Assembly: GCA_902773305.1 (NCBI GenBank)
Contig: CACYEB010000161.1
Coordinates: forward strand, 1-12,980
DNA length: 12,980 nucleotides
Direction: 5' to 3'
From: an uncultured Bacteroidia bacterium
Lineage (GTDB): Bacteria > Bacteroidota > Bacteroidia > Bacteroidales > UBA932
In this document: in pieces, positions 1-8,497 of the stretch
Position numbering within the stretch: position 1 is the first letter of the stretch
How the letters are laid out: the number at the start of each line of letters is the position of its first letter
The notes under the pieces: model-generated
What the model was told of the DNA's origin: nothing
The model's database searches: none
Seen by the model: only the letters and a program-made list of their open reading frames with translations
Position numbers and translations under genes: made by a program

Positions 1-936
1 CCCTGGCTCAAGGATAAGCAGCGCACAGAGAAATGGTCCACCGAAGACGCCATGAACGGTGTCAAGAAGTCTTTCGAGGCGGCCGTCCTGGCAGGTTACG
101 ACCTGATTCACGTCGACCCCACCGTGGACATCAACGTTCCCAAGGGAGAAATCATCGACATCCATCTGGTTGCAGCCCGCACCGTGGAGTTGATTGACCA
201 TATCGAAAGGTTCCGCAAGGAGAAGGGCATTGCCCCCATATCCTATGAAGTCGGCACCGAAGAGGTCCACGGCGGACTGGCAGACGAAACAACTTTTGAC
301 ACTTTCATACACGATTTGAAATTAGGGTTGGTTGGTAAAGGACTTTCCGACGTCTGGCCTTGTTTCATTGTCGGCAAGGTTGGTACCGACCTGGATACCG
401 CCATATTTGATGGCGAGGTGGCCAGGCGTCTGACTGCGAAGGTCCGTCCTCTGGGAAGCTACATCAAAGGTCACTACACCGATGATGTAGCGAACCCCGG
501 GGAGTATCCCCTGTGCGGTATGGGTGCGGCCAACGTGGGTCCGGAATTCACAATGGGCGAATACCGTGCCCTCTGCGAACTTGAACAGATTGAGAAAAAG
601 TTCGAGGCCGAAGGCAAAGTCGCCGTTCTGTCCAATATGCGCGACACCCTTGTCGCAGAGGTTCACGACTCCCACCGCTGGGAGAAGTGGCTCCACGAAA
701 ACGAGCTCGGCAAAGACCTCACCGAACTCACGCCCGGCCGTCAGGACTGGATCGTGGCCACCTGCTGCCGCTACATCTGGCAGCAGCCGCGCACCCTGGC
801 CGCCCGCGGCTTCCTCTACGACAATCTCGGCCGCCTGGGAATAGACGCAGAAGAGATTGTCCTGGGCCGCATAGAGCGCGATATGGACAAGTATTTCCGT
901 GCCTTCAACTTGATAGGACTGAACGATTTGTTATAA
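1..936 (+). CDS. GatZ/KbaZ-like sugar-phosphate aldolase/epimerase subunit (5' partial)
   Basis: The reading frame is open from base 1 with no start, so the gene begins upstream; 311 C-terminal codons are present and the stop is TAA at 934-936. The Met at base 52 lies inside the protein and is not the start. The fragment resembles the TIM-barrel family of the non-catalytic subunit of class II D-tagatose-1,6-bisphosphate aldolase (GatZ/KbaZ): LIHVDPTVD matches the family's KIHLD strand, YEVGTEEVHGG matches the YVIGTEVPVPGG segment, and NVGPEFT matches KVGPALT. Members of this superfamily have been described both as chaperone-like aldolase subunits and as ketose (tagatose/fructose-6-phosphate or tagaturonate) C4 epimerases, so the reaction cannot be fixed here. 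It would be cytoplasmic, as no signal is visible. SusC follows after 38 bases with no promoter that I can recognise, so the two could be co-transcribed, which would link the imported ligand to ketose-phosphate metabolism; that link is inference. Confidence 0.75.
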   Translation, partial: PWLKDKQRTEKWSTEDAMNGVKKSFEAAVLAGYDLIHVDPTVDINVPKGEIIDIHLVAARTVELIDHIERFRKEKGIAPISYEVGTEEVHGGLADETTFDTFIHDLKLGLVGKGLSDVWPCFIVGKVGTDLDTAIFDGEVARRLTAKVRPLGSYIKGHYTDDVANPGEYPLCGMGAANVGPEFTMGEYRALCELEQIEKKFEAEGKVAVLSNMRDTLVAEVHDSHRWEKWLHENELGKDLTELTPGRQDWIVATCCRYIWQQPRTLAARGFLYDNLGRLGIDAEEIVLGRIERDMDKYFRAFNLIGLNDLL

Positions 937-974
937 AACGACGATATTCTCATTTATACATTAATAACTGTCAG

Positions 975-3900
975 ATGAAACTTAAATCCATCCGTATTAT
1001 GACGATTGCGCTGGCATTGCTGGCCATTTCGTCACAGATGTCCGCTCAGACGCATCAGGTTGTCGGAAGGGTGCTTGACGCATCTAACGGAGAACCTGTA
1101 ATAGGCGCCGGAGTCGTAGCTTCCAACGGTGGCGGCACAGTTACCGACTACGATGGCAACTATGTCCTCTCGGCATCGTCAGACGCCACCCTCACCTTCT
1201 CCAGCATCGGATACAAGACCGTAACCGAGCAGGTTGGCGAACGGGCACGCATCGATGTCAGCATGCAGCCCGACAACCTGCTTCTCGACGAAGTGGTCGT
1301 GCTGGGTTACACTTCACAGAAAAAAGCCGAACTCTCCAGCTCCGTGGTTTCAATGAGCGGCGAAAAACTCCGCGATGTCAGCACCCCCGATGTCGGCAAT
1401 ATGCTGCAGGGTAAGGTCGCCGGCGTGGTTGCGATGAACGGTTCCGGCCGTCCGGGCGAGCAGGCCAACATCCGCATCCGCGGTACAGGCTCCATCACCG
1501 CCGGTGCAGGTCCCCTCTATGTGGTGGACGGCATTGCAGGCGGCTCATTCAACCCCAACGATATCGAAACCATCACCGTCCTCAAGGATGCATCCGCCAC
1601 AGCCCTCTACGGTGCCGCAGCATCCGGCGGTGTAATCGTGGTCACCACCAAGAGCGGCCAGCAGGACAAGACATCCGTAGAGTTCAAGGCAAGCGCCGGC
1701 ATCAAGCGTGCCCTTTACGGCCGTTTCCACCCGATGAATTCCTCTCAACTCTATGAGTTCACCCGCACACTGATGGATCCCGCCAAATTCGCAGCTGATT
1801 ATCCCGAATCACTCCTGACTCAGGACTACGACTGGCTGGGCAACTGCTTCAAGACAGGTGTTGCGCAGAACTACTATGCATCCGTTTCTGGCAGGACAGG
1901 CAAGGTTAACTACTTTGTAAGTGCCGACCATTACAATGAGTTGGGTACTGCGATGAACACCTATTTCCGCAAGACTTCGGCCCGTATGAACCTGTCGGCT
2001 CCCATCACGGACCGCCTGTCTATGACGATGCGCTTAAGCTATGCTAAATCTCACGACCGCACCGAGCAGGGCTATCGTATGGTTGAGCAGTCTTACTACA
2101 CTATGCCCTGGGATAACCCCTACGAGATGGTAGACGGCGTTTACACAAACAACTATGTCTTCAACGGCGGAAGCATCCGCCCCGACAACGGCGAGAAGTG
2201 GTGGACCCAGAATCCCGCCAATATCTTTTTTGAGGAACAATACAACTATGGAAAGGGCTGGAGCGAAGAACTCACCGGCGACTTCCAGTTGGTATGGAAC
2301 GCCACCGACTGGCTGACCCTGGTTTCGATGAACCGCTATGACTCTTCCAATTCCTTCTGGGAGGAGTACGTGGATCCCCGCACCCTGGAAGGAGCCAACA
2401 CCGACGGCAGCCTGAGCAACAGCGACGGTGAAGGCAACGGCTGGGGCACAACGAACCTCGCCAAGCTCCATCATACTTTCGGCGACCACGACCTCAACGG
2501 CACCCTGGGTTGGGAATACGGCGAAGGCTACTCACGTAACCTGGTCGCTTCCGGAACGAAAGTGATGCAAGGCAAACGCTCCCTCAACAATACCGACATT
2601 CCAAACAAGCCCGAAGGTTACGACTATAAGACCCGCGCCTGGGCACTTCTGGCACAGGCACAGTATTCATACCTGGGCAAATATATCGCGACCGCATCTA
2701 TCCGCTATGACGAGAGTTCCAAGTTCGGTCCCAAGAACCGCGGCGGTTTCTTCCCCGGCGTTTCTGCCGCCTGGATATTATCCCGTGAAAGTTTCCTGGA
2801 AAACAACCCTACAGTCTCATTCCTGAAACTCCGTGCAGGTTATGGCAAGACCGGTAACGACAATATCCCCAACTTCCAGTATCAGGAGACCTACTCTCCC
2901 AGCGAAAGCGGTGACGGTGCCTACGTTCTGGACCGTATGGCCAATCCTTATCTTGGATGGGAAGAGGCTTTGATGGCCAGCCTTGGTGTTGACGCCACCT
3001 TCCTGAACAATTGGAATCTGACGGTCGATCTGTACCACACCATCAACAGCAAGATCCTTCTCCAGTCACCTATGCCGCCGTCCACCGGTTTCTACGCCGT
3101 GATGGACAACGTCGGCAAGGTACGTAATATGGGTGTGGAAATGGCCGTTGACGGAGCCATCATCAGCAATAAGGACTTCGTATGGACCGTTGGTTTCAAT
3201 CTGGGTTTCAACCAAAACCGTGTGCTGGTACTTCCCGAGCATCAGGACATAGTGATGACTCGCGGCGAAGTCAACCAGCTGCTCAGCGAGAAACACGATG
3301 TATATTCGTGGTATATGCCGATGTGGGCCGGAGTCAATCCCGACGACGGTTCCTCCCGCTGGTACAGGAACTTTGATGAAAACGGCAAACCCGTGATTAC
3401 CGGCGATCCCGATGTAGACTATGTTGCAAAATGGGACAACGCTCCCAGCACCATTGTCGGCTCCGCTTCTCCTTGGTTCAGCGGCGGCCTCAACACCGGC
3501 CTGCGTTGGAAAGGCTTCACCCTCAACGTCAACGGTAACTTTGTAGTGGGCAATAAGATTTACAATAAGACGCGCGAAAGTATGGACCACGACGGTACGT
3601 TCCAGGGAATGAACCTGATGTCCATAGACAACGGCCTCGGATGGAGCCGCTGGGCCAACCCCGGAGACAAGGCCACACATCCCAAGCCTGCGGACGGCCG
3701 TCAGGACGGTTCCGCGAACACATCTTCACGCTACCTGGAAGACGGCAGTTTCTTCCGTCTGAGAAATGTCACCCTGGGCTACAACCTGCCCCAGAGTCTC
3801 CTCCAGAGAATCAGGATGGCTGATGCGCGTGTATATATTTCGGCTGATAATCTCTTGACTCTCTCCCGTTTCTCCGGTATGGACCCGGAGGTTCGCCTGG

Positions 3901-3989
3901 ACGGCGACACCTACCACCACGCCGGTATGTATACCCAGAACTACCCCATCCCGATGACGGCTGTGTTTGGTATTGACATCACTTTCTAA
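975..3989 (+). CDS. SusC/RagA-family TonB-dependent outer-membrane transporter
   Basis: This 1004-aa protein is a 22-strand-type TonB-dependent porin that works with the adjacent SusD-like lipoprotein to bring oligomers (usually glycans, sometimes peptides) into the periplasm. Visible parts are: a signal peptide at about 1-24 (cleavage near SA/QTHQ); a carboxypeptidase-D-regulatory-like domain at about 27-100 (VVGRVLDASNGEPVIGAGV, then TDYDGNYVLS and SSIGYKT); the DEVVVLGY motif at 105-112 that marks SusC proteins; a plug at about 113-230 with GKVAGV, IRIRG, PLYVVDG, LKDASATALYG and GVIVVTTKSG; then the barrel, ending in VFGIDITF with the usual terminal Phe. There is no STN domain, so signalling to an ECF anti-sigma factor is not expected. 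The ATG at 975 is chosen because a signal peptide follows at once; the frame stays open back to 687, but that part overlaps the aldolase-like gene and codes for Arg/Pro-rich nonsense. The substrate is not readable from sequence. Confidence 0.97.
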   Translation: MKLKSIRIMTIALALLAISSQMSAQTHQVVGRVLDASNGEPVIGAGVVASNGGGTVTDYDGNYVLSASSDATLTFSSIGYKTVTEQVGERARIDVSMQPDNLLLDEVVVLGYTSQKKAELSSSVVSMSGEKLRDVSTPDVGNMLQGKVAGVVAMNGSGRPGEQANIRIRGTGSITAGAGPLYVVDGIAGGSFNPNDIETITVLKDASATALYGAAASGGVIVVTTKSGQQDKTSVEFKASAGIKRALYGRFHPMNSSQLYEFTRTLMDPAKFAADYPESLLTQDYDWLGNCFKTGVAQNYYASVSGRTGKVNYFVSADHYNELGTAMNTYFRKTSARMNLSAPITDRLSMTMRLSYAKSHDRTEQGYRMVEQSYYTMPWDNPYEMVDGVYTNNYVFNGGSIRPDNGEKWWTQNPANIFFEEQYNYGKGWSEELTGDFQLVWNATDWLTLVSMNRYDSSNSFWEEYVDPRTLEGANTDGSLSNSDGEGNGWGTTNLAKLHHTFGDHDLNGTLGWEYGEGYSRNLVASGTKVMQGKRSLNNTDIPNKPEGYDYKTRAWALLAQAQYSYLGKYIATASIRYDESSKFGPKNRGGFFPGVSAAWILSRESFLENNPTVSFLKLRAGYGKTGNDNIPNFQYQETYSPSESGDGAYVLDRMANPYLGWEEALMASLGVDATFLNNWNLTVDLYHTINSKILLQSPMPPSTGFYAVMDNVGKVRNMGVEMAVDGAIISNKDFVWTVGFNLGFNQNRVLVLPEHQDIVMTRGEVNQLLSEKHDVYSWYMPMWAGVNPDDGSSRWYRNFDENGKPVITGDPDVDYVAKWDNAPSTIVGSASPWFSGGLNTGLRWKGFTLNVNGNFVVGNKIYNKTRESMDHDGTFQGMNLMSIDNGLGWSRWANPGDKATHPKPADGRQDGSANTSSRYLEDGSFFRLRNVTLGYNLPQSLLQRIRMADARVYISADNLLTLSRFSGMDPEVRLDGDTYHHAGMYTQNYPIPMTAVFGIDITF

Positions 3990-4002
3990 CAGACATCGCA
4001 TT

Positions 4003-5979
4003 ATGAAAAAGATATTTTTACTTGCACTCGCCGCACTGGCACTGGTATCCTGCGAAATGGATCTTTACCGTTCCGACGCCCTCACCGCAGAGGAACTTGC
4101 AAAGAATCCCGACGCACCCACTTACACCACGAACGGCATCTATACCCTTTTCCAGGACAGGATTGCCTACAAAGGCCAGGATGGCGGGGAAAGCGGCAAC
4201 TACTATATCCGCCATATTTTCCAGATAAACGAACTCCGCGGGGACAACGTCACAGTTTCCGGTGTCACCGAAGACCCGTTCATCAACCCCTACCGCTATA
4301 TAGATGACAATACCGCCAAGAACATTTACTATACCTGGTGGATGGCATATAAGATTATCGATACGGCAAACGGGAACATCAACATCCTCAATAATTCAGA
4401 GGAGTCGGATTTGAACAATCACCTTATGGGTGAGAACTATTTCCTCCGTGCCCTCTGCCATTTCCAGATGGTAACACTCTTTGCCATGCCGTACAACTAC
4501 ACTCCTGACGCGTCTCACCCTGGCGTTCCTGTCCGCACCGAAGATTCTGACAAGTACACCACCACCAGGGAAACCGTGGCTAAGGTTTACGAGCAGGTTG
4601 TCAAGGACCTCAAGGCTGCCAAAGAGTATATGGCAAAAGACAAGGATGGTATGCCTGTCAGGGGCAACGACAAAGGCTATGCCTCCTGGCACGCAGCAGC
4701 CGCCCTTCTTGCCCGCGTATATCTATTTATGGGTGAGAACCAGCTGTGCGTGAATGAATGCAACGACCTCCTTGGCACATCGCCATCTTCCCTTGCCGGA
4801 TATGACTACGCAGACTATCCCACACACACTTTCGACCACCCTGAAACCATTTGGTGCGTCCACCTGAAAGACACCCACGAGTGGGCCGTCGACCACGGTG
4901 AAGCCTCTATCGCATCAATGTACATCAAAGCCATTTTGAAGGACAACAAGACTATCGGTTGGGGCGAGCATTACTGGCGCGAGGACCTGATAGACCTGTT
5001 CCGCCGTTATCCCCAGGACAAGCGCTTCCAGGCATACTTCCGTATGATAGATCCCAGGCCTGCCAAGGATGGGAACGACAAGCCCCAGAAGACTTACGAT
5101 GAGATGCAGGCTGCGATGAAAGGTACCCTTTCCGTAGTATACCCTGTCCCCGGCGGTTCCGGAGAATACTGCACCAGTGCGGTTTGCATTGCCTGCACCC
5201 AAGATGAAAACGGAAACGTAAAATTCGAGTCACAGGGCGAGCAGATAGGCGAAGAAGAGTACCCCCCGCACAGCGGCAAGAAGGTCCCCGTCTTTCAAAG
5301 ATACCAACACGTCGCAAAGCGCGAGATCCTTCATAACGGTCGCGATACCATCTACTATGTAGATAACTCCGACTCCAAATTCCCCGGCAAGGAAATTGAC
5401 GGCAAGAAACGGGTATGGGTTCGCCCCGGTCCCGGCCACGCCACTCCCGGCAAGAAGACCGACCCCGAGACAGGTGAAAAATACGCTGAGCGGCAGTCCG
5501 ATGCCGACGCCCGTTACAGGGCAGCCATCGGCCGTACCGACAACGGCGGCTTCTATATGCGCTACTACAACACCAAGTTCTGCGGCCAGGGAGGCAATCC
5601 GATGATGACTTCTCCCGTATTCCTCCGTTGGGGCGAAGTGGTGCTCAACCGTGCCGAGGCTTATGCCAAACTGGGACAGGACGGTAAGGCTCTCGACGAT
5701 GTGAACACTATCCGCCGCCGTGCCGGCATACCTGATATGACCAATATCTCCGCCTTCGGTTACAGCAAGGCTCTGGATGTTGTCCTGGATGAACGCCGTA
5801 TGGAACTCTGCTTCGAAGGCCACCGCTATTTCGACATTTTCCGCAACCAGCTCCCTATGGACCGCCGTTATACCGGTTATCACACTTGGGAGATTATCCA
5901 GCCCGACGACCTGAGGATTGCGATGCTGATCTCGCAGGACGAGGTCAATTCCGCAGGAATCGACCAGAATCCCAGATAA
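4003..5979 (+). CDS. SusD/RagB-family surface lipoprotein
   Basis: This 658-aa nutrient-binding lipoprotein forms the lid of the SusC transporter encoded 13 bases upstream. The leader MKKIFLLALAALALVSC gives a lipobox with lipidated Cys17. The TPR-like SusD core is clear: RALCHFQMVTLFAMPYNY at 149-166, ASWHAAAALLARVYLFMGE at 227-245, then the C-terminal RagB/SusD segment with LRWGEVVLNRAEAYAKLG at 541-558, NTIRRRAGIP at 568-577 and DERRMELCFEGHRYFDIFRN at 596-615. It is longer than most SusD proteins (roughly 500-600 aa); the excess lies at about 355-510, a polar, Gly/Pro/Lys-rich stretch with two Cys (390, 395, plus 398) and a PGPGHATPGKK loop, placed between the N-terminal binding region and the C-terminal helices. 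It may shape ligand choice. The ATG at 4003 is used because the in-frame ATG at 3967 lies within susC and would spoil the lipoprotein leader. Confidence 0.96.
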   Translation: MKKIFLLALAALALVSCEMDLYRSDALTAEELAKNPDAPTYTTNGIYTLFQDRIAYKGQDGGESGNYYIRHIFQINELRGDNVTVSGVTEDPFINPYRYIDDNTAKNIYYTWWMAYKIIDTANGNINILNNSEESDLNNHLMGENYFLRALCHFQMVTLFAMPYNYTPDASHPGVPVRTEDSDKYTTTRETVAKVYEQVVKDLKAAKEYMAKDKDGMPVRGNDKGYASWHAAAALLARVYLFMGENQLCVNECNDLLGTSPSSLAGYDYADYPTHTFDHPETIWCVHLKDTHEWAVDHGEASIASMYIKAILKDNKTIGWGEHYWREDLIDLFRRYPQDKRFQAYFRMIDPRPAKDGNDKPQKTYDEMQAAMKGTLSVVYPVPGGSGEYCTSAVCIACTQDENGNVKFESQGEQIGEEEYPPHSGKKVPVFQRYQHVAKREILHNGRDTIYYVDNSDSKFPGKEIDGKKRVWVRPGPGHATPGKKTDPETGEKYAERQSDADARYRAAIGRTDNGGFYMRYYNTKFCGQGGNPMMTSPVFLRWGEVVLNRAEAYAKLGQDGKALDDVNTIRRRAGIPDMTNISAFGYSKALDVVLDERRMELCFEGHRYFDIFRNQLPMDRRYTGYHTWEIIQPDDLRIAMLISQDEVNSAGIDQNPR

Positions 5980-6030
5980 GAGTATAAAACAATTAACCCA
6001 TATTATTAACCAATTATCAATCAAATCATT

Positions 6031-7011
6031 ATGAAGAAAATTCTGACACTTTTTGCAATCTTTGCAATGGTAGGTGTTGTTTCCTGCAAAAAACCCGAGC
6101 AGGCAGTAACCGCAACTATCACTGCAAGCGATGTGACTGTAGAAGAGGGCAAGAACGTTAAGATCAACGCCACCACCAACTCTACCGCAGCCATTACCTA
6201 CACTTGCGACAATACCGCCGTGGCCACTGTATCTGCTACAGGCGATGTGACCGGCGTGAAAGCAGGAAGCGCAAACATCACCCTCAAGGTGGCAGCTGTC
6301 GAAGGCAAATTCACTGCTGCCGAGAAGAAAATCAAGGTGACCGTGACAGCAGCCTCCGGCCCCGAACCCCCGGCACCTTCAGCTTCCCTCACAATCGACG
6401 GCCAGTTCGAAGACTGGGCAGCTCTTCCGAAAGGCACTTTCTCACAGTGGTACGGTGACGAGGATGCTACGCACCCCGCACTCACCTTCTGCAAGGTATA
6501 TGCTGACGCGAACTTTATCTATGTATACTTTGAGTGGGACCCCGATTTTATCGACGGTACTGCAGATGCTACTCCTTTCCACTGCTACATCAACACCGAC
6601 GGCAATACTGCTACCGGCGGCTATGCCGACGAATTTGCCGACGCCTGCTCCGAGCTCCTTCTCGAAGGCTGGATTTATGACGGAGCAGAGGGCAATATCA
6701 TCAGTTACGACCCGCTTGTACAATATTGGACTGGAGCACCCAATGACGTCGGTTGGTCTTGGAGTGGTGATCCCAACCTGATTGATGACGGCTCCGGTCT
6801 TGGCGAAGGTGCCGGCGTAGAGGGCAAATACGAGTTCAAACTCGACCGCTCTATGCTCAAGGACGCCGGTTACCCTGTTGCTGACGTATTCTCCATCGGC
6901 TTTGACATCCAGCAGAACTGGGAGTCCGTCGGTGTTATCCCCAACGCATCACCCAGTGATGACAATGCTTCCGGTGTTGTCAACTCCCTCACCGTTACTA
7001 CTCAGAAATAA
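6031..7011 (+). CDS. BIG2-domain lipoprotein with CBM9/DOMON-like C-terminal domain (twin 1)
   Basis: This 326-aa protein has a lipoprotein leader ending VVSC (Cys19) with Lys-Lys next, and no transmembrane segment after it. Residues 22-107 form a BIG2-type bacterial Ig-like domain (TASDVTVEEGK, then TAVATVSATGDVTGVKAGSA, the usual 'value, context, A/V-T-V, G-x-V-T-G-V-x-A-G' pattern). A short Pro/Ser linker (108-118) leads to a beta-rich domain at 119-326 that opens TIDGQFEDWAALPKGTF and contains VYADANFIYVYFEWD, YINTDGNTATGGYADEF and YEFKLDRSML. That pattern is like CBM9/DOMON-type carbohydrate- or ligand-binding domains of secreted bacterial proteins; no catalytic site is seen. Being third after SusC/D, it sits where SusE/F binding proteins usually lie, so a surface binding or display role is inferred. 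It is a paralogue of the protein at 8498-9478, equal in length. Confidence 0.85.
   Translation: MKKILTLFAIFAMVGVVSCKKPEQAVTATITASDVTVEEGKNVKINATTNSTAAITYTCDNTAVATVSATGDVTGVKAGSANITLKVAAVEGKFTAAEKKIKVTVTAASGPEPPAPSASLTIDGQFEDWAALPKGTFSQWYGDEDATHPALTFCKVYADANFIYVYFEWDPDFIDGTADATPFHCYINTDGNTATGGYADEFADACSELLLEGWIYDGAEGNIISYDPLVQYWTGAPNDVGWSWSGDPNLIDDGSGLGEGAGVEGKYEFKLDRSMLKDAGYPVADVFSIGFDIQQNWESVGVIPNASPSDDNASGVVNSLTVTTQK
6094..6351 (+). repeat. BIG2-coding module, copy 1
   Basis: This segment codes the Ig-like domain of the first lipoprotein. It is related at both DNA and protein level to 8561-8818 and 10269-10526. An identical 23-base block is shared by 6205-6227 and 8672-8694, and a 19-base block by 6185-6203 and 10357-10375. 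The similarity fades in the linker that follows, so the module boundary is near 6351. Confidence 0.75.
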
Positions 7012-7030
7012 TCTGTTTTGTTAATATTGA

Positions 7031-7069
7031 CCATAGGCAGAACCCGCATCGGGCCTGCCTATGGTTTTT
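7031..7069 (+). terminator. Rho-independent terminator or attenuator after twin 1
   Basis: A perfect 10-bp inverted repeat, CCATAGGCAG (7031-7040) with CTGCCTATGG (7055-7064), encloses a second small stem (CCCG/CGGG around CAT at 7043-7053). Five T follow directly at 7065-7069. It begins 19 bases after the stop of the preceding gene and ends 13 bases before the GTG of the next. Because TTTTTCAAAAA follows the stem, a weak terminator in the other direction is also possible. It would lower, or fully stop, read-through from susC/D into the DUF4832 group. Confidence 0.9.
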
Positions 7070-7082
7070 CAAAAAGACTGTC

Positions 7083-8468
7083 GTGAAAAGAATCAGCAGA
7101 ATCCTTCTCCTTGCAGTGCTTCCGTTCTCAATGGCAGCATCCTGCAATCCCGAACCCGGGCCCGCTCCCGACAAAGGGCTGACCACCATTGCCTACACTG
7201 CATCTGACGAGAATTTCCCAAATCCCGAACGTGGCTTCTACAGTGCCGCCGAGATTCGCTCGGCCAATGGGCAGGGTATTTCGGATGTCAACATAAAAGC
7301 TGCCCGCAAGCAGGGACGCTCCCTATTTCTGCTTGAATTCTACCTCACCAACTATGTAGAAACGGATATTGCAGAAGACTACCTGCAGGGCATCCGTAAA
7401 ATATTCCAGTCGCTTAGGGATGGCGGTATGAAATGCATAGTGCGTTTCGCCTATTCCAATGGCTTTAGTGCCGGCGACAAGCCTTGGGACGCAGCCCAAG
7501 ATGTAGTTTTCAGACATCTGGAACAGGTCGAACCCATCATTAAGGAATACTGTGATGTCATTATGGTGGTGCAGGCCGGTTTCATAGGCAGCTGGGGCGA
7601 GTGGTACTATACCGATCATTTCGGTTCGAACGACGCCCGCAAGAAATTGGTTGACAAACTCCTCTTGGCCGTACCTGAAAGCCGTCAGATTGAACTCCGC
7701 ACCCCGGGCTACAAGATGAGACTGTTCGGATATGCCCTGGAAGATACCATTACCCGAGCCGAGGCACATCTGCCCACCACCAAGGCCCGTCTGGGCGGGC
7801 ATAACGACTGCTACCTTTCCAGTGCCAACGATGTGGGCACCTTCGTGGGCACCAAAGACCGCCAGTACTGGGAAGCTGAAACCAAATATACCATTATGGG
7901 AGGCGAATCCTGTGAACTGGTGGATTATTGCCATTGCGAGGGGGCCGAAAAGTACAGGGGTGCCCTCAAGGATCTTGCCGCCCAGCATTTTACATACCTT
8001 AACATCGGTTACCATCAGGGAGTCCTCAAGCGGTGGAGAAACGAGGGGTGCTTCGAAGAGATTCAGAAACGCCTCGGCTACCGGTTTGTCCTGGAAGATG
8101 GCCGGTTCACCGAAACCCCGAAGGCCGGCAATCCCCTGAAGATTATCCTTAAAATACGCAACGACGGCTTCGCGTCTGCAATGAATCCACGCGACGTCGA
8201 ATTTGTCCTTACGGCAAAAGACGGCAGCGTCGTAAAGACCTACAAGGTCGATTCCGACCCCCGTTTCTGGATGCCGGAAGAGACGGCCACAATAAATCAG
8301 ACTATAGACCTGCCTTCAGGGCTGTCGGGAGAATATACACTTTGCCTCAACCTCCCCGACCCCTGTGAGACTCTTCATAACAACCCGATGTTCTCCATCC
8401 GCCTGGCAAACGAAGGAACCTGGCAGGAGGAGACCGGTTACAACACGCTGTACAGTTTTACCCTTTAA
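7083..8468 (+). CDS. DUF4874/DUF4832 lipoprotein, putative glycoside-hydrolase-like barrel
   Basis: This 461-aa protein starts at a GTG: the first in-frame ATG (7131) would remove most of the leader MKRISRILLLAVLPFSMAAS before lipid Cys21. The N-terminal half (about 34-210) matches DUF4874: NPERGFYS at 47-54, a strand-helix series with KCIVRFAYSNG at 117-127, and QAGFIGSWGEWYYT at 164-177. The C-terminal half (about 225-445) matches DUF4832: NDCYLSSANDVGTF at 241-254, IMGGESCEL at 271-279, YCHCEGA at 282-288, then a beta-sandwich-like tail. The families have no assigned reaction that I can state with certainty. The fold suggests a TIM barrel, and Glu173 (in WGEW) and Glu275 (in GGESC) sit where an acid pair would be expected in clan-A-like glycosidases; that is inference. 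It is the only enzyme candidate in the locus. It lies 71 bases after the previous gene, beyond a terminator, and 29 bases before twin 2. Confidence 0.88.
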   Translation: MKRISRILLLAVLPFSMAASCNPEPGPAPDKGLTTIAYTASDENFPNPERGFYSAAEIRSANGQGISDVNIKAARKQGRSLFLLEFYLTNYVETDIAEDYLQGIRKIFQSLRDGGMKCIVRFAYSNGFSAGDKPWDAAQDVVFRHLEQVEPIIKEYCDVIMVVQAGFIGSWGEWYYTDHFGSNDARKKLVDKLLLAVPESRQIELRTPGYKMRLFGYALEDTITRAEAHLPTTKARLGGHNDCYLSSANDVGTFVGTKDRQYWEAETKYTIMGGESCELVDYCHCEGAEKYRGALKDLAAQHFTYLNIGYHQGVLKRWRNEGCFEEIQKRLGYRFVLEDGRFTETPKAGNPLKIILKIRNDGFASAMNPRDVEFVLTAKDGSVVKTYKVDSDPRFWMPEETATINQTIDLPSGLSGEYTLCLNLPDPCETLHNNPMFSIRLANEGTWQEETGYNTLYSFTL

Positions 8469-8497
8469 CAACATTATTATCTCTAAATAGCACTATT

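Noticed and set aside
687..974. Upstream extension of the susC frame by 96 codons
   Set aside because: It overlaps the aldolase-like gene in another frame, codes for Arg/Pro-rich sequence unlike any secreted protein, and would bury the signal peptide that starts at 975.
3967..4002. Earlier ATG for the SusD-like protein
   Set aside because: It lies within the susC coding sequence and would place 12 polar residues before the Lys-Lys leader.
5230..6024. 264-codon open frame on the minus strand
   Set aside because: It mirrors the codon bias of the susD-like gene on the other strand; its Val/Gly/Ala-rich product has no recognisable motif and no leader.
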